DNA from: Nematostella vectensis
Lineage: Eukaryota > Cnidaria > Anthozoa > Actiniaria > Edwardsiidae
Assembly (NCBI RefSeq): GCF_932526225.1
Contig: NC_064035.1
Coordinates: 3,161,501 to 3,225,500 of the forward strand
Length of the DNA: 64,000 nt
Direction of reading: 5' to 3'
This document shows, one piece after another, positions 49,301 to 60,422 of the stretch. Within the stretch, counting starts at the first letter, position 1. Each line of letters begins with the position of its first letter. Under the pieces are notes generated by a model. The model searched no databases, was not told the DNA's origin, and saw nothing but the letters and a program-made list of their open reading frames with translations. Made by a program: the position numbers and the translations under genes.

Positions 49301-52300
49301 GTACCTAACACGATCTTGCATGTCGTCTCTTAGGTTATTGCCTGTCTAGGAGGGTGTCTAGCTACCTAACACGATCTTGCATGTCGTCTCTTGGGTTATT
49401 GCCTGTCTAGGAGGGTGTCTAGCTACCTAACACGATCTTGCATGTTGTCTCTTAGGTTATTGCCTGTCTAGGTTGGTGTCTATGTAGCTTTGTGTGAATG
49501 CAGGGTCCATCTCACAGGATCTTGCATGTTGTCTCTTAGGTTATTGCCTGACTAGGTCGGTGTCTAGCTCAGGCCCGTAGCCAGGATTTTGAGCGGGATG
49601 GTTTGTTTTCCCATTTCAGCGGACCAAATTTCCGGTATACCCCTCCCCTCGCCTTACTACATTAGGCCATCAATACTTCAAATAAATTCAATCTTGTATT
49701 TAAAATGGATATTAAAACACCCTATTAATATGGTGCTTTTTAACATATAGTGGTAATAATCAAGATGATTATTAAAAAAAAAAAAGATTTTTATAGTCAT
49801 TTTAAAGACATATTGATGTGCACGGTAATCCAGCCAAACGTTTTATTTTTTTTTGTTTGCTCTGGGCAGACCTTCAAGCTGATTGGGGGAGGGGGGGTTC
49901 GTCCAAACCCCCCCTGGCTACGGGCCTGTAGCTTTGTGTGAATGCAGGGTCCATCTCACACGATCTTGCATGTCATGTCTTAGGTTATTGCCTGTCTAAG
50001 TCTGTACCTGTCAGTCTGTACCTGTCAGTACCTAACACGGTCTTGCATGTCGTCTCTTAGGTTATTGCCTGTCTAGCTCGGTGTCTAGCTTTGTGTGAAT
50101 GCAGGGTCCATCTCATATGTTTTCCATCTAAGATCTTTTGCTGTCTCTATAGGCCTTTATCAGCATCTGTACTGGCAGTAGGGTGTGACACTGGTGTACT
50201 GGTATGGACAGTTGATCCAACATCTCCTGTGACAAGGTAAAGCATTTTACAGTAAGGTGGAATTATGATCCTTTTATCTGTGACTCACCTCCCCCCCCCC
50301 CTGCTAACACCAATGTAAGGCGTGGAAATTGAAGATTTTGCCCATTTCTGAAAGGGGATGATTTCAATGAAATTACAACACAAAAACATGGAGCACTTGA
50401 CCTGTATTTATTGGGTAAAAAGATTTGGTATTGGTGCTGATGAGAATGGCACCTATAGTGTTGATCTTATGTACACTGTATGCTGGTGATAATAATAGTG
50501 CTAACAATATAAATAATAACAGTAATAGCCAGTAATAGTCAGTATTTTATTCGAAAAGATAAAGTATTTTATTTGAAAAGATAAATCTTATCCAACACCA
50601 TCAGACTAGGGAGCAATGTTGTGCAGCATTTATCATATCGTGGCCATAGTCCTGTCACGACCATTGCATGGAGCCATGATGGTCAGTTCCTGGTGTCTGG
50701 TTCGCCCCTCAGCAGTAGTCTGTTGGTAAGCAATCCCTACTTTTTGTATTTTGAGTTGAATTTGCTGGTGTTACAGTGCAAAATTAAAATAATGGACAGT
50801 TAAGTAAGATACAGTATGTATAATTTTGAGCCCCTTAGCCCTTAGAGGCATTTCGATTGGTTGAAGGTCCTCAAAGCTGGTACTGTAGTGGGATGATATA
50901 ACTGACAAGTAAAAGAATTTATTATATACATACTGAGAAATACTCACTGAAAACATATTCAGTAAATTTTCGTTCCTTCGCTGGTCTCAGCAAATCAGAG
51001 GCGCGAACGATGTGTTTTACCGTGAAGAAAAGTGGTTTGTGGTTCTGATTGGACGAACGATATTTTTTACTGCGATTGAATGGCTTCAATCCCAATGCAT
51101 CAAGGAGTGTATAAAAATCGTACAAGCATTTTCCATTTAGCAATTTATTTATTTCATAGGTGTAGAAACTCGTTCGTTTTTTGATACTGAACAACTCGTG
51201 AATAAAAACCGTACGTGCGCACTTCCCATGTAGTATTCTCTATGTTGCATTCATCTAGTTGTGGGATACCACCATTGAGACTGCCACGCCCCTGTACCGT
51301 GCTGGGGGCGGCATCTCCCTGACCTGCTGGGCCCCAGACGAGAGTAAGCTGCTGGTTGCCTCACCACTATCCATGTTCAGGTACTTGCTATTTTTGACTG
51401 TGCATGAAGAAACCACTTTTAACATACTGATGCTTTCCTTTTTATTCCGAAAAGGATTTGGGAGACAAAGACATGGACTTGTGAGAAATGGTCTAATCTA
51501 AGTGGGAGATGTAAGGTAAATTGCATTTGTTGAGTTGTTTTTGTTTAGTTATTATTGCCTTATTGTTCATTTATTTGAACTTTCACTTCATTTCGATCCC
51601 CCTCACTGCTTAAGATTGACACGCCCAATTGCAAATAGTTGCTGACTGTTTTTAAGCTATGTATGTAATCTCTTCCCCCTTTTATTTCAAGTACAGTTCC
51701 TCCTTTCCCCGGTTGTCTATTTTGTATTCTAATTCCTGTCTTTATTGTAGTCGGCTTGTTGGAGTCCAGATGGTTCCATACTTGTGTTTGCAGTTGCAGA
51801 AGAGCCAGCCTTGTACTACCTCAAGTTTAACATTCTTCTAGATGGTACAGTGTTTAATAACGAATGCTAATGGTTTTGCACAGTGATTGTTGTGATGCTA
51901 AGAATATATAGAATTATTTCAAATCACGGAGTGTTAGTTCACCGACGTTTCGTTAATGCTGCCTCACCAGGAATGAATAAGTCAGTTAAAACCCGCGACC
52001 GACAGGAGCAAAAAATGGCAAAATTAAAATTTTAAGGTTTTGTTAGCTTACATATTGTTTATATTTTGCCTTGAGGTTCCTTGAATAATATAAAACAAAA
52101 TAAGCCTTTAGAGTTTTTTGGTAGATTATCCGAGATATGATTAAGCAAAGTTGCCATAGATCATAAAAAAAGTAGAAATTTCGCCCAAATTGGGCAATTT
52201 CAGACAAATCAACATTCTTTGAGACAATTTGCAATATCTCAAGAACGGATTATCTACCAAAAAATACTAAAGCTTATTTTGTTTTATATTACACAAGGAA

Positions 52301-55300
52301 CATCTATTCAAAAATCAAGCGAATATAAACACGAGCTTTGCCATTTTTTGCTCCTGTCCCCGCGCCCGCACTTTCAACCAATGTTATTTATTTTTAAAGT
52401 TCACCACATACTAAAATACAAATGTTGCATTATTAAAAGTCTCTTGAGGCTCCTTTTAATGATCTGAAAATGCAACGATCTGTTTGTGTCAAAATAACTA
52501 TCAGAGATTGAAGTCTGATACTTGATGAACGATTTGGATTGAAAGTAATTCAGTTACTCGCTTTGAAAGGCTGATGGAAAAAAGATCCTTTGTTTGACTC
52601 CGTATTGTGTGGGAATGTAATATGGCGGTTTGGTTGGCCTTTTTTAAATGACAACTCTGTTAATGTCACTCTACACTGCAGCAGATGACGGTATCGAGAG
52701 CGCGACTAGCGAAGCCCAAGTAGCCGTCAAGTGTGCTAATCTTGAAAGGCATTCCTGGGACTTGCCCACAGGGACTATAACCGTCGGTGGCCTAGTTCAC
52801 ACAATGGCATGGGACCCCACCGGAGAAAGGCTGGCTGTTATATTTGAGGGTACGTGTAATGCAAAGGGACAATAAATATACGTTTAAAGTTTATAGTTTA
52901 AAGTTTCTTCGTTAGTTTATATTATTGCATGAAACTTCGGGTGACTTATTGCGATTCTCAACACATTGCAAAATTACGTAAAGATAAGTGTGGCGAAAGA
53001 TAAGTCGAAAGGAAAATTCAGTTATTCACATTATTAGAAGATGGGGGAACAACTTTAGCGATGAAAAGAACGAGTGGTCTTAGTAAACTCAAAAGGTTCC
53101 CGAGTATCTTTGAAAGATGTCCGTAGAACAGTGTAGTGACGCGAAGGACGAACAAAAAAACATTAAAAAAATAAAAAATTTACTTTTATAAGGGTAAATG
53201 AAGGGTGCATGAAGGGCAATTTAAAACATATATTTGAAGTCTTTTCTAGTATCACTGATAAATGTCTTTTAAAACAAATGTCTTCTCTCATGTTTTCGCT
53301 CCTGCCCCCCCCCCCCCCCTAGATGACGGCCAGCGAGCACAACCGATGGTCGTCATGTTCAAAACGAGGCTGAAGCCCACGTTCGAGGTCCTGCCAAGGT
53401 GGGTGCGGTTGCTAAGCCTATTGGCGAGGTTGCTTACTCTATTGGCGAGGTTGCTAAGCCTATTGGCGAGGCTGCTTACTCTATTGGCGAGGCTGCTAAG
53501 CCTATTGGGTTTGTTTGTGGAGGTTTTCGTTACTGAAAAGTTTTCGGCTTTTATTTTCGTATTTTTAGCCGTGATTCAGCTTTCATTCGCGTCTCTTCGC
53601 GTTTGTCACGTTCTTCTCTGTCGTCGATGCGATCGCGAACAAACGCATCGCCAATTTCTGATCCAAGTAAAACGTCGAGTGAACGCGTGCGTGTAAGCAG
53701 AATACGAATGTCCTAGCTGCTGGTGACCCGACCCAGGGTGTGACCGCTGACCCTGAGTGTGACCGCAATGTCTTTGACAGGCCCGGCCCCTCAGGCTGCT
53801 ATGCTTGTTCGTAATTAACGGCCATCTTAATCTTATTTGTACTACCTTCATAGAGGCCACAGACTGACAAACGGCCTGAAACCGTGGCGTGGTGTTAAGT
53901 TATTCTTAAAGGGAACGAACACACAGCACTTGTAAGATAAAAGGAAACTGCGACATTTTTTTGTAGTCCATGCCCTGTGGGCCATATTTTCAGATGTGAT
54001 TTCTTACTGCAAAATAGAAGAAAAGCAGGGTTTGTTTGTATTTTAAAGAAAGCGTTCAAACTGTTGTGTAACTACCTCGTTTTGCCCATTTTCCATAACT
54101 TTTGATAGGTTTTCATTAGCACGAATTTGGAGTAATAGACTTTTGAATGAGGCCAGTAGCAGGGTTAGCCCATTAATTGCCACATGGATGTAGGAGGAAC
54201 AGTTCTAAGTTTCCTTTTCGAAATTTAGCCCAGGCAGAGTTTTCAGCCCTTTGGCAGGCTGAAAGTACAACCCGGTATCCCCAACAAATACTTGTACAAA
54301 AATGCTCTTTGGTTACATGAACGAGTTTTTAGCCTGGGATTAATTTGTCATGGGGAGTTTTCCAGCCCGGGCTAGGATGCTTAGCCCATGCAAGCGGGTT
54401 GATAATCGCCATGTGATCAGCCTAGGCTGGAAAACAATAAAATCCGCGTTCAACACAATACAATCCACAGGCTTTAGTCCAGATATAATCGGTTGGCAGA
54501 TACCCGGGCTGAGTTTTATCACCACTATTATCTGTTGATTTCCCCGCAACCATTTTTTTACCATAACAACCACCATTTTTATTATTATTACCATCACAAC
54601 TAATATCACCAACATCGTTATCAACAATAGCAAAACCACAATCACCTTTTCAACCGTCGCTGCTCCCGCGAACAAAACAACCCAGCAAAAACCCAACAAT
54701 CATCATCGTCATCACCACCATAGACAACAATAGCAACACTACCATCACCACTTCAACCATCGTTCAAGAATCCTACTAGCCGGTGGTATTGGTGGTTGAA
54801 GGGACAGCACCATCACTACCACCAACACCATCACTACCACCATCACCACCACCAACACCATCAAGATGATTGCTACCACCATCACTACCACCAACACCAT
54901 TACGATGATCGCTACCACCATCACTACCACCAACACCATTAAGATGATCGCTACCACCAGCACCATTACTACCACCAACACCATCACTACCACCAGCACC
55001 AGCACTACCACCAACACCATCACTACCACCAACACCATCACTACCACCAACACCATCACTACCACCAACACCATCACTACCACCAACACCATCAAGATGA
55101 TTGCTACCACCATCACTACCACCAACACCATCACTACCACCAACACCATTACGATGATCGCTACCACCATCACTACCACCAACACCATTAAGATGATCGC
55201 TACCACCAACACCATCACTACCACCAGCACCATCAAGATGATTGCTACCACCATCACTACCACCAGCACCATCAAGATGATTGCTACCACCATCACTACC

Positions 55301-58300
55301 ACCAACACCATTACGATGATCGCTACCACCATCACTACCACCAGCAACATCACTACCACCAACACCATCACTACCACCAGCACCATTAAGATGATCGCTA
55401 CCACCATCACTACCACCAGCACCATCAAGATGAGCACTACCACCAGCACCATCACTACCACCAACACCATCACTACCACCAGCACCATTAAGATGATCGC
55501 TACCACCATCACTACCACCAACACCATCAAGATGAGCACTACCACCAGCACCATCACTACCACCAACACCATCACTACCACCAGCACCATTAAGATGATC
55601 GCTACCACCATCACTACCACCAACACCATCACTACCACCAGCACCATCACTACCACCAGCACCATTAAGATGATCGCTACCACCATCACTACCACCAGCA
55701 CCATCACTACCACCAACACCATCAAGATGAGCACTACCACCAGCACCATCACTACCACCAGCACCATTAAGATGATCGCTACCACCATCACTACCACTAG
55801 CACCATTACTACCACCAAAACCATCAAGATGATTGCTACCACCATCACTACCACCAACACCATCACTACCACCAGCACCATCAAACTCACCATCAAAATG
55901 AGCACTACCATCAGCACCATCACTACCATCAGCACCATCGCTACCATCAGCACCATCGCTACCATCAGCATGAAAACATACCACTAGCACCATCACCCTT
56001 TCAACTGGCAACACCACGCACCAGCAATACTGTCATCATCCCATTATCATTATCACCACTACTAGTGTCGTCATCATTATTATCATCACCATTACTAGCG
56101 TCTTCATCATTATCATCACCACTACTAGTATCATCATCATTATCATCTTCATCACCACTACTAGTATCATCATCATTATCATCTTCATCACCACTACTAG
56201 TGTCGTCATCATTATCATCTTTATCACCACTACTAGTCTCGTCATCATTATCATCTTTATCACCACTACTAGTCTCGTCATCATTATTATCTTCATCACC
56301 ACTACTAGTCTCGTCATCATTATTATCTTCATCACCACTACTAGTGTCGTCATCATTATCATCTTCATCACCACTACTAGTATCATCATCATTATCATCT
56401 TCATCACCACTACTAGTGTCGTCATCATTATCATCTTTATCACCACTACTAGTCTCGTCATCATTATTATCTTCATCACCACTACTAGTCTCGTCATCAT
56501 TATTATCTTTATCACCTCTACTAGTCTCGTCATCATTATTATCTTCATCACCACTACTAGCGTCTTCATCATTATCTTCACCAATACTAGTATCATCATC
56601 ATTATCATCTTCATCACCACTACTAGTCTCGTCATCATTATCATCTTCATCACCACTACTAGTGTCGTCATCATTATCATCTCAATCACCACTACTAGTC
56701 TCGTCATCATTATTATCTTCATCACCACTACTAATGCCGTCATCATTATCATTATCATCACCCACTACTAGCGTCATCATCATCATCATCATCATCATTG
56801 TCTTTATCATCATCGCCATTACTATTGACAACAACGAAACCACCACACCCCCAAAACACTTTCCACTCTACCTTGCCATTAAGTGACAACGACTTGCATC
56901 ATACTCTAAATTCTTCATGATTTAGTGTCACTTCTTCACAGTCTTGCATCGTGCTCTAAACTCTTCATGATTTAGTGTAACTTCTTCCCAGTCTTGCATC
57001 AAGCTCTAAACTCTTCATGATTTAGTGTCACTTCTTCCCAGTCTTGCATCATGCTCTAAACTCTTTATGATTTAGTGTCACTTCTTCCCAGTCTTGCATC
57101 ATGCTCTAAACTCTTTATGATTTAGTGTCACTTCTTTCCAGTCTTGCATCATGCTCTAAACTCTTCATGATTTAGTGTCACTTCTTCCCAGTCTTGCATC
57201 ATGCTCTAAACTCTTTATGATTTAGTGTCACTTCTTCCCAGTCTTGCATCATGCTCTAAACTCTTTATGATTTAGTGTCACTTCTTTCCAATCTTGCATC
57301 ATGCTCTAAACTCTTTATGATTTAGTGTCACTTCTTTCCAATCTTGCATCATGCTCTAAACTCTTCATGATTTAGTGTCACTTCTTCCCAGTCTTGCATC
57401 ATGCTCTAAACTCTTTATGATTTAGTGTCACTTCTTTCCAATCTTGCATCATGCTCTAAACTCTTCATGATTTAGTGTCACTTCTTTCCAGTCTTGCATC
57501 ATGCTCTAAACTCTTTATGATTTAGTGTCACTTCTTCTCAGTCTTGCATCATGCTCTAAACTCTTTATGATTTAGTGTCACTTCTTCCCAGTCTTGCATC
57601 ATGCTCTAAACTCTTTATGATTTAGTGTCACTTCTTTCCAGTCTTGCATCATGCTCTAAACTCTTTATGATTTAGTGTCACTTCTTTCCAGTCTTGCATC
57701 ATGTCTAAAATGTTCATGATTTAGTGTCACTTCTTTCCAGTCTTGCATCATGCTCTAAACTCTTTATGATTTAGTGTCACTTCTTCCCAGTCTTGCATCA
57801 TGTCTAAAATGTTCATGATTTAGTGTCACTTCTTCTCAGTCTTGCATCATGCTCTAAACTCTTCCTGATTTAGTGTCACTTCTTCTCAGTCTTGCATCAT
57901 GCTCTAAACTCTTTATGATTTAGTGTCACTTCTTCCCAGTCTTGCATCATGCTCTAAACTCTTTATGATTTAGTGTCACTTCTTCCCAGTCTTGCATCAT
58001 GTCTAAAATGTTCATGATTCAGTGTCACTTCTTCCCAGTCTTGCATCATGCTCTTAACTCTTCCTGATTTAGTGTCACTTCTTTCCAGTCTTGCATCATG
58101 TCTAAAATGTTCATGATTTAGTGTCACTTCTTTCCAGTCTTGCATCAGGCTCTAAACTCTTCATGATTTAGTGTCACTTCTTTCCAGTCTTGCATCATGC
58201 TCTAAACTCTTCATGATTTAGTGTCACTTCTTCCCAGTCTTGCATCATGTCTAAAATGTTCATGATTTAGTGTCACTTCTTCCCAGTCTTGCATCATGTC

Positions 58301-60422
58301 TAAAATGTTCATGATTTAGTGTCACTTCTTCCCAGTCTTGCATCAAGCTCTAAACTCTTCATGATTTAGTGTCACTTCTTCCCAGTCTTGCATCATGCTC
58401 TAAACTCTTCAAGATTTAGTTTCACTTCTTCCCAGTCTTGCATCATCTTCTAAACTCTTCATGATTTAGTGTCACTTCTTTCCAGTCTTGCATCATGCTC
58501 TGAACTCTTTATGATTTAGTGTCACTTCTTCTCAGTCTTGCATCATGCTCTAAACTCTTTATGATTTAGTGTCACTTCTTCTCAGTCTTGCATCATGCTC
58601 TAAACTCTTTATGATTTAGTGTCACTTCTTTCCAGTCTTGCATCATGCTCTAAACTCTTCCTGATATAGTGTCACTTCTTCCCAGTCTTGCATCATGTCT
58701 AAAATGTTCATGATTTAGTGTCACTTCTTCCCAGTCTTGCATCATGTCTAAAATGTTCATGATTTAGTGTCACTTCTTTCCAGTCTTGCATCATGCTCTA
58801 AACTCTTTATGATTTAGTGTCACTTCTTCTCAGTCTTGCATCATGCTCTAAACTCTTTATGATTTAGTGTCACTTCTTTCCAGTCTTGCATCATGCTCTA
58901 AACTCTTCATGATTTAGTGTCACTTCTTTCCAGTCTTGCATCATGTCTAAAATGTTCATGATTTAGTGTCACTTCTTTCCAGTCTTGCATCAGGCTCTAA
59001 ACTCTTCATGATTTAGTGTCACTTCTTTCCAGTCTTGCATCATGCTCTAAACTCTTCATGATTTAGTGTCACTTCTTCCCAGTCTTGCATCATACTCTAA
59101 ATTCTTCATGATTCAGTGTCACTTCTTCCCAGTCTTGCATCATGTCTAAAATGTTCATGATTTAGTGTCACGTCTTTCCAGTCTTGCATCAGGCTCTAAA
59201 CTCTTCATGATTTAGTGTCACTTCTTCCCAGTCTTGCATCATGTCTAAAATGTTCATGATTTAGTGTCACTTCTTCCCAGTCTTGCATCATGCTCTAAAC
59301 TCTTCATGATTTAGTGTCACTTCTTCCTAGTCTTGCATCATGTCTAAAATGTTCATGATTTAGTGTCACTTCTTCCCAGTCTTGCATCATGCTCTAAACT
59401 CTTCCTGATTTAGTGTCACTTCTTTCCAGTCTTGCATCATGCTCTAAACTCTTCATGATTTAGTGTCACTTCTTCCCAGTCTTGCATCATGTCTAAAATG
59501 TTCATGATTTAGTGTCACTTCTTCCCAGTCTTGCATCATGCTCTAAACTCTTCATGATTTAGTGTCACTTCTTCCCAGTCTTGCATCATGTCTAAAATGT
59601 TCATGATTTAGTGTCACTTCTTCCCAGTCTTGCATCATGCTCTAAACTCTTCCTGATATAGTGTCACTTCTTACCAGTCTTGCATCATGCTCTAAACTCT
59701 TCAAGATTTAGTGTCACTTCTTCCCAGTCTTGCATCATGCTCTAAACTCTTTATGATTTAGTGTCACTTCTTCCCAGTCTTGCATCATGCTCTAAACTCT
59801 TCATGATTTAGTGTCACTTCTTTCCAGTGGTTTCGTTCAAGGTCCGCCAGATACAATACCGCAGCTAATCGCATTTCAACAGAACTTCAAACATGGAGCC
59901 GTGTTGACTGTGGTAAGACATCCCTTTTGATTCCTAGCACTATACAATACCGCAGCTAATCGCATTTAAACAGAACTTTAAACATGGAGCCGTGTTGACT
60001 GTGGTAAGACATCTCTTTTGATTCCTAGCACTATACAGTAGTTGAATGTCCCCCGTCTGGGAAAGAAAGAGCAGAAGGTGTCTATGCCTACGTGAAAACG
60101 GAGTAGTTTCAACATTAGCACTTCGTATTTTTTATATCTCCCTGATTCCAACACCAGTCCTGGAAGAGTCTGTCCGCCTCTCTGTGTCTTTTAGTCCCCC
60201 ATGCATATCTGTCTCGCTCTCTGTCTCTTTTTCCCCATCTTTCTGACTGTCTTCTGCCTGCCTTCTTGAGTCTTTGTAATGCTCTCTTTACAGTGCTGGT
60301 CTGACGGAACCATATCATTCGTGCCTCTGCTCTATACTCCTCTAACAGAAGATGATGGACAGGCCTACCGCGGTGGCCCGGCAAATGGAATCCCACGGGC
60401 ACTGGCCATGTACTCTGAGTAA
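43329..60422 (+). CDS. AAAS: Aladin (AAAS), WD-repeat nucleoporin, complete 17-exon gene
   Basis: Scaffold WD-repeat protein of the cytoplasmic face of the nuclear pore. Exons: 43329-43454, 46319-46458, 47289-47344, 47637-47728, 47847-47893, 48187-48253, 48465-48496, 48595-48654, 50153-50236, 50605-50725, 51259-51380, 51455-51515, 51751-51844, 52682-52849, 53323-53398, 59828-59912 and 60294-60422. All phases agree, giving 519 residues (human 546). Diagnostic stretches that parallel human aladin: N-terminal MSLLSVFSPPPGPDTVTVFE, PSHWLSSQIRAIAWHPHASK, VPVLKHRQQRGIVCVAW, PLSASVLAVGCDTGVLVWTV, GHSPVTTIAWSHDGQFL, WETKTWTCEKWSNLSGRC, HTMAWDPTGERLAVIFEG and FEVLPSGFVQGPPDTIPQL. WD repeats occupy about residues 155-400. 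An in-frame ATG at 43314 would add MKERS. The downstream ATG aligns with the human start. Introns 1 and 15 are large. Intron 15 (6.4 kb) is largely tandem repeats. Confidence 0.96.
43737..44887. mobile_element. Large imperfect inverted repeat in AAAS intron 1
   Basis: The left arm has AGGACTCGAGTTAGGACT (with 14-bp tandem variants), then AGTTATAAATTAAATAAA, ending TACTATTTATCGGCGAAG and TTTTAG. The right arm in reverse complement has AGGACTCGAGATAGGATC, AGTTATGAATAAATAAAT and TACTATTTATCGGCTGAG. The arms are about 150-170 bases and enclose about 0.8 kb. A smaller internal hairpin pairs CTTTGTGTCAGTCTCAGATC with GGACCGACACAAAG. The layout fits an old inverted-repeat transposon, but no target duplication was identified. 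Confidence 0.55.
44937..45065 (-). mobile_element. Probable LINE 3' end (minus strand) in AAAS intron 1
   Basis: On the minus strand the segment reads GGGGCTTACGCCCTGTTTTC, TTCTCCCGTCACATTG and ends CAATAAACTAAACTAAACTA. This is AATAAA plus a short AAACT repeat tail, similar in style to the element at 8830-9056. The 5' boundary is not defined. Confidence 0.4.
49310..50152 (+). repeat. Acceptor-related tandem repeats in AAAS intron 8
   Basis: Five to six copies of a ~63-100-bp unit: CCTAACACGATCTTGCATG, TCGTCTCTTAGGTTATTGCC, TGTCTAGG...GTGTCTAGCT, in some copies followed by TTTGTGTGAATGCAGGGTCC and ATCTCAC. Each contains a T/C-rich GTCTCTTAG. The real acceptor, GATCTTTTGCTGTCTCTATAG then GCCTTTATCAG, lies at the end of the run in the same context (GCAGGGTCCATCTCATATG) and looks like a diverged unit. 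A 359-bp element interrupts the array. Confidence 0.75.
49570..49928. mobile_element. 359-bp MITE with 13-bp perfect inverted ends
   Basis: It begins CAGGCCCGTAGCC and ends GGCTACGGGCCTG. It is flanked by TAGCT on both sides (49565-49569 and 49929-49933). The empty site is visible in the neighbouring repeat unit at about 50083 (GTGTCTAGCTTTGTGTG), which confirms the 5-bp duplication. No coding capacity. Superfamily uncertain. Confidence 0.9.
51988..52372. mobile_element. Foldback MITE-like element in AAAS intron 13
   Basis: Outer arms: CGACAGGAGCAAAAAATGGC on the left and GCCATTTTTTGCTCCTGTCC on the right. Inner arms: GGTTCCTTGAATAATATAAA, ACAAAATAAGC and TTTTTTGGTAGATTATCC on the left, with their complements GGATTATCTACCAAAAAA, GCTTATTTTGTTTTATATTA and CAAGGAAC on the right. 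Almost the whole ~385 bp could fold back on itself. Target duplication unclear. Confidence 0.7.
53402..53512 (+). repeat. 21/42-bp repeats directly after the AAAS exon 15 donor
   Basis: About five 21-bp units alternate GTTGCTAAGCCTATTGGCGA and GTTGCTTACTCTATTGGCGA (with G), so the real period is 42 bases. The first unit starts about ten bases past the donor GTGGGT. Each unit contains GCGAGGTTGC or GCGAGGCTGC. Confidence 0.8.
54560..55980. repeat. ACC/ATC-type trinucleotide-based array in AAAS intron 15
   Basis: The core 54780-55975 is built of 18-bp units ACCATCACTACCACCAAC, broken by inserts such as ATCAAGATGATTGCTACC. A less regular lead-in starts near 54560. All modules are multiples of three, so very long frames are open on both strands (Thr-rich on plus, Gly/Ser/Asp-rich or Val/Leu-rich on minus). 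These are repeat artefacts: no start context, and the whole block lies inside the AAAS intron. Confidence 0.93.
56036..56790. repeat. 36-bp array in AAAS intron 15
   Basis: About 20 copies of a 36-bp unit: CACCACTACTAGTGTCGTC followed by ATCATTATCATCTTCAT, with CTC/GTC/TATC variants. It again shows spurious open frames because of the multiple-of-three period. It adjoins the trinucleotide block and may derive from it. Confidence 0.92.
56890..59827 (+). repeat. 50-bp array of 3' splice-site units ending at AAAS exon 16
   Basis: About 59 units of 49-50 bases: TCTTGCATCATGCTCTAAAC, TCTTCATGATTTAG, TGTCACTTCTTCCCAG. Nearly every unit carries a branch-site-like CTCTAAAC (or TGTCTAAAAT in the 49-bp variant), a pyrimidine run and CAG. 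The last unit, CACTTCTTTCCAG at 59827, is the functional acceptor of exon 16. Splicing to an internal copy would reach an in-frame TAG in the same unit (ATGATTTAG), so it would truncate the protein. Confidence 0.95.
59942..60032 (+). repeat. Second copy of most of AAAS exon 16 with donor
   Basis: A 91-bp tandem duplication. ATACAATACCGCAGCTAATC through GTGTTGACTGTGGTAAGAC recurs with few differences. The preceding CCCTTTTGATTCCTAG makes a plausible acceptor at about 59936. A copy spliced in after exon 16 would be in frame, adding 22 residues (HYTIPQLIAFKQNFKHGAVL then TV) that repeat IPQLIAFQQNFKHGAVLTV. A third fragment starts at CTATACAGTAG near 60033. Confidence 0.85.

Noticed and set aside
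54745-56017. Very long open frames (over 370-410 codons) on both strands
   Set aside because: They are translations of an 18-bp/trinucleotide array whose units are multiples of three. They lie inside aladin intron 15 and consist only of repeated short motifs.
56036-56886. Ser/Leu-rich (+) and Met/Val-rich (-) long frames
   Set aside because: Product of the 36-bp repeat; no independent coding evidence.
56890-59827. CRISPR-like regular repeat array
   Set aside because: There are no unique spacers: the whole unit repeats head to tail, inside an animal intron.
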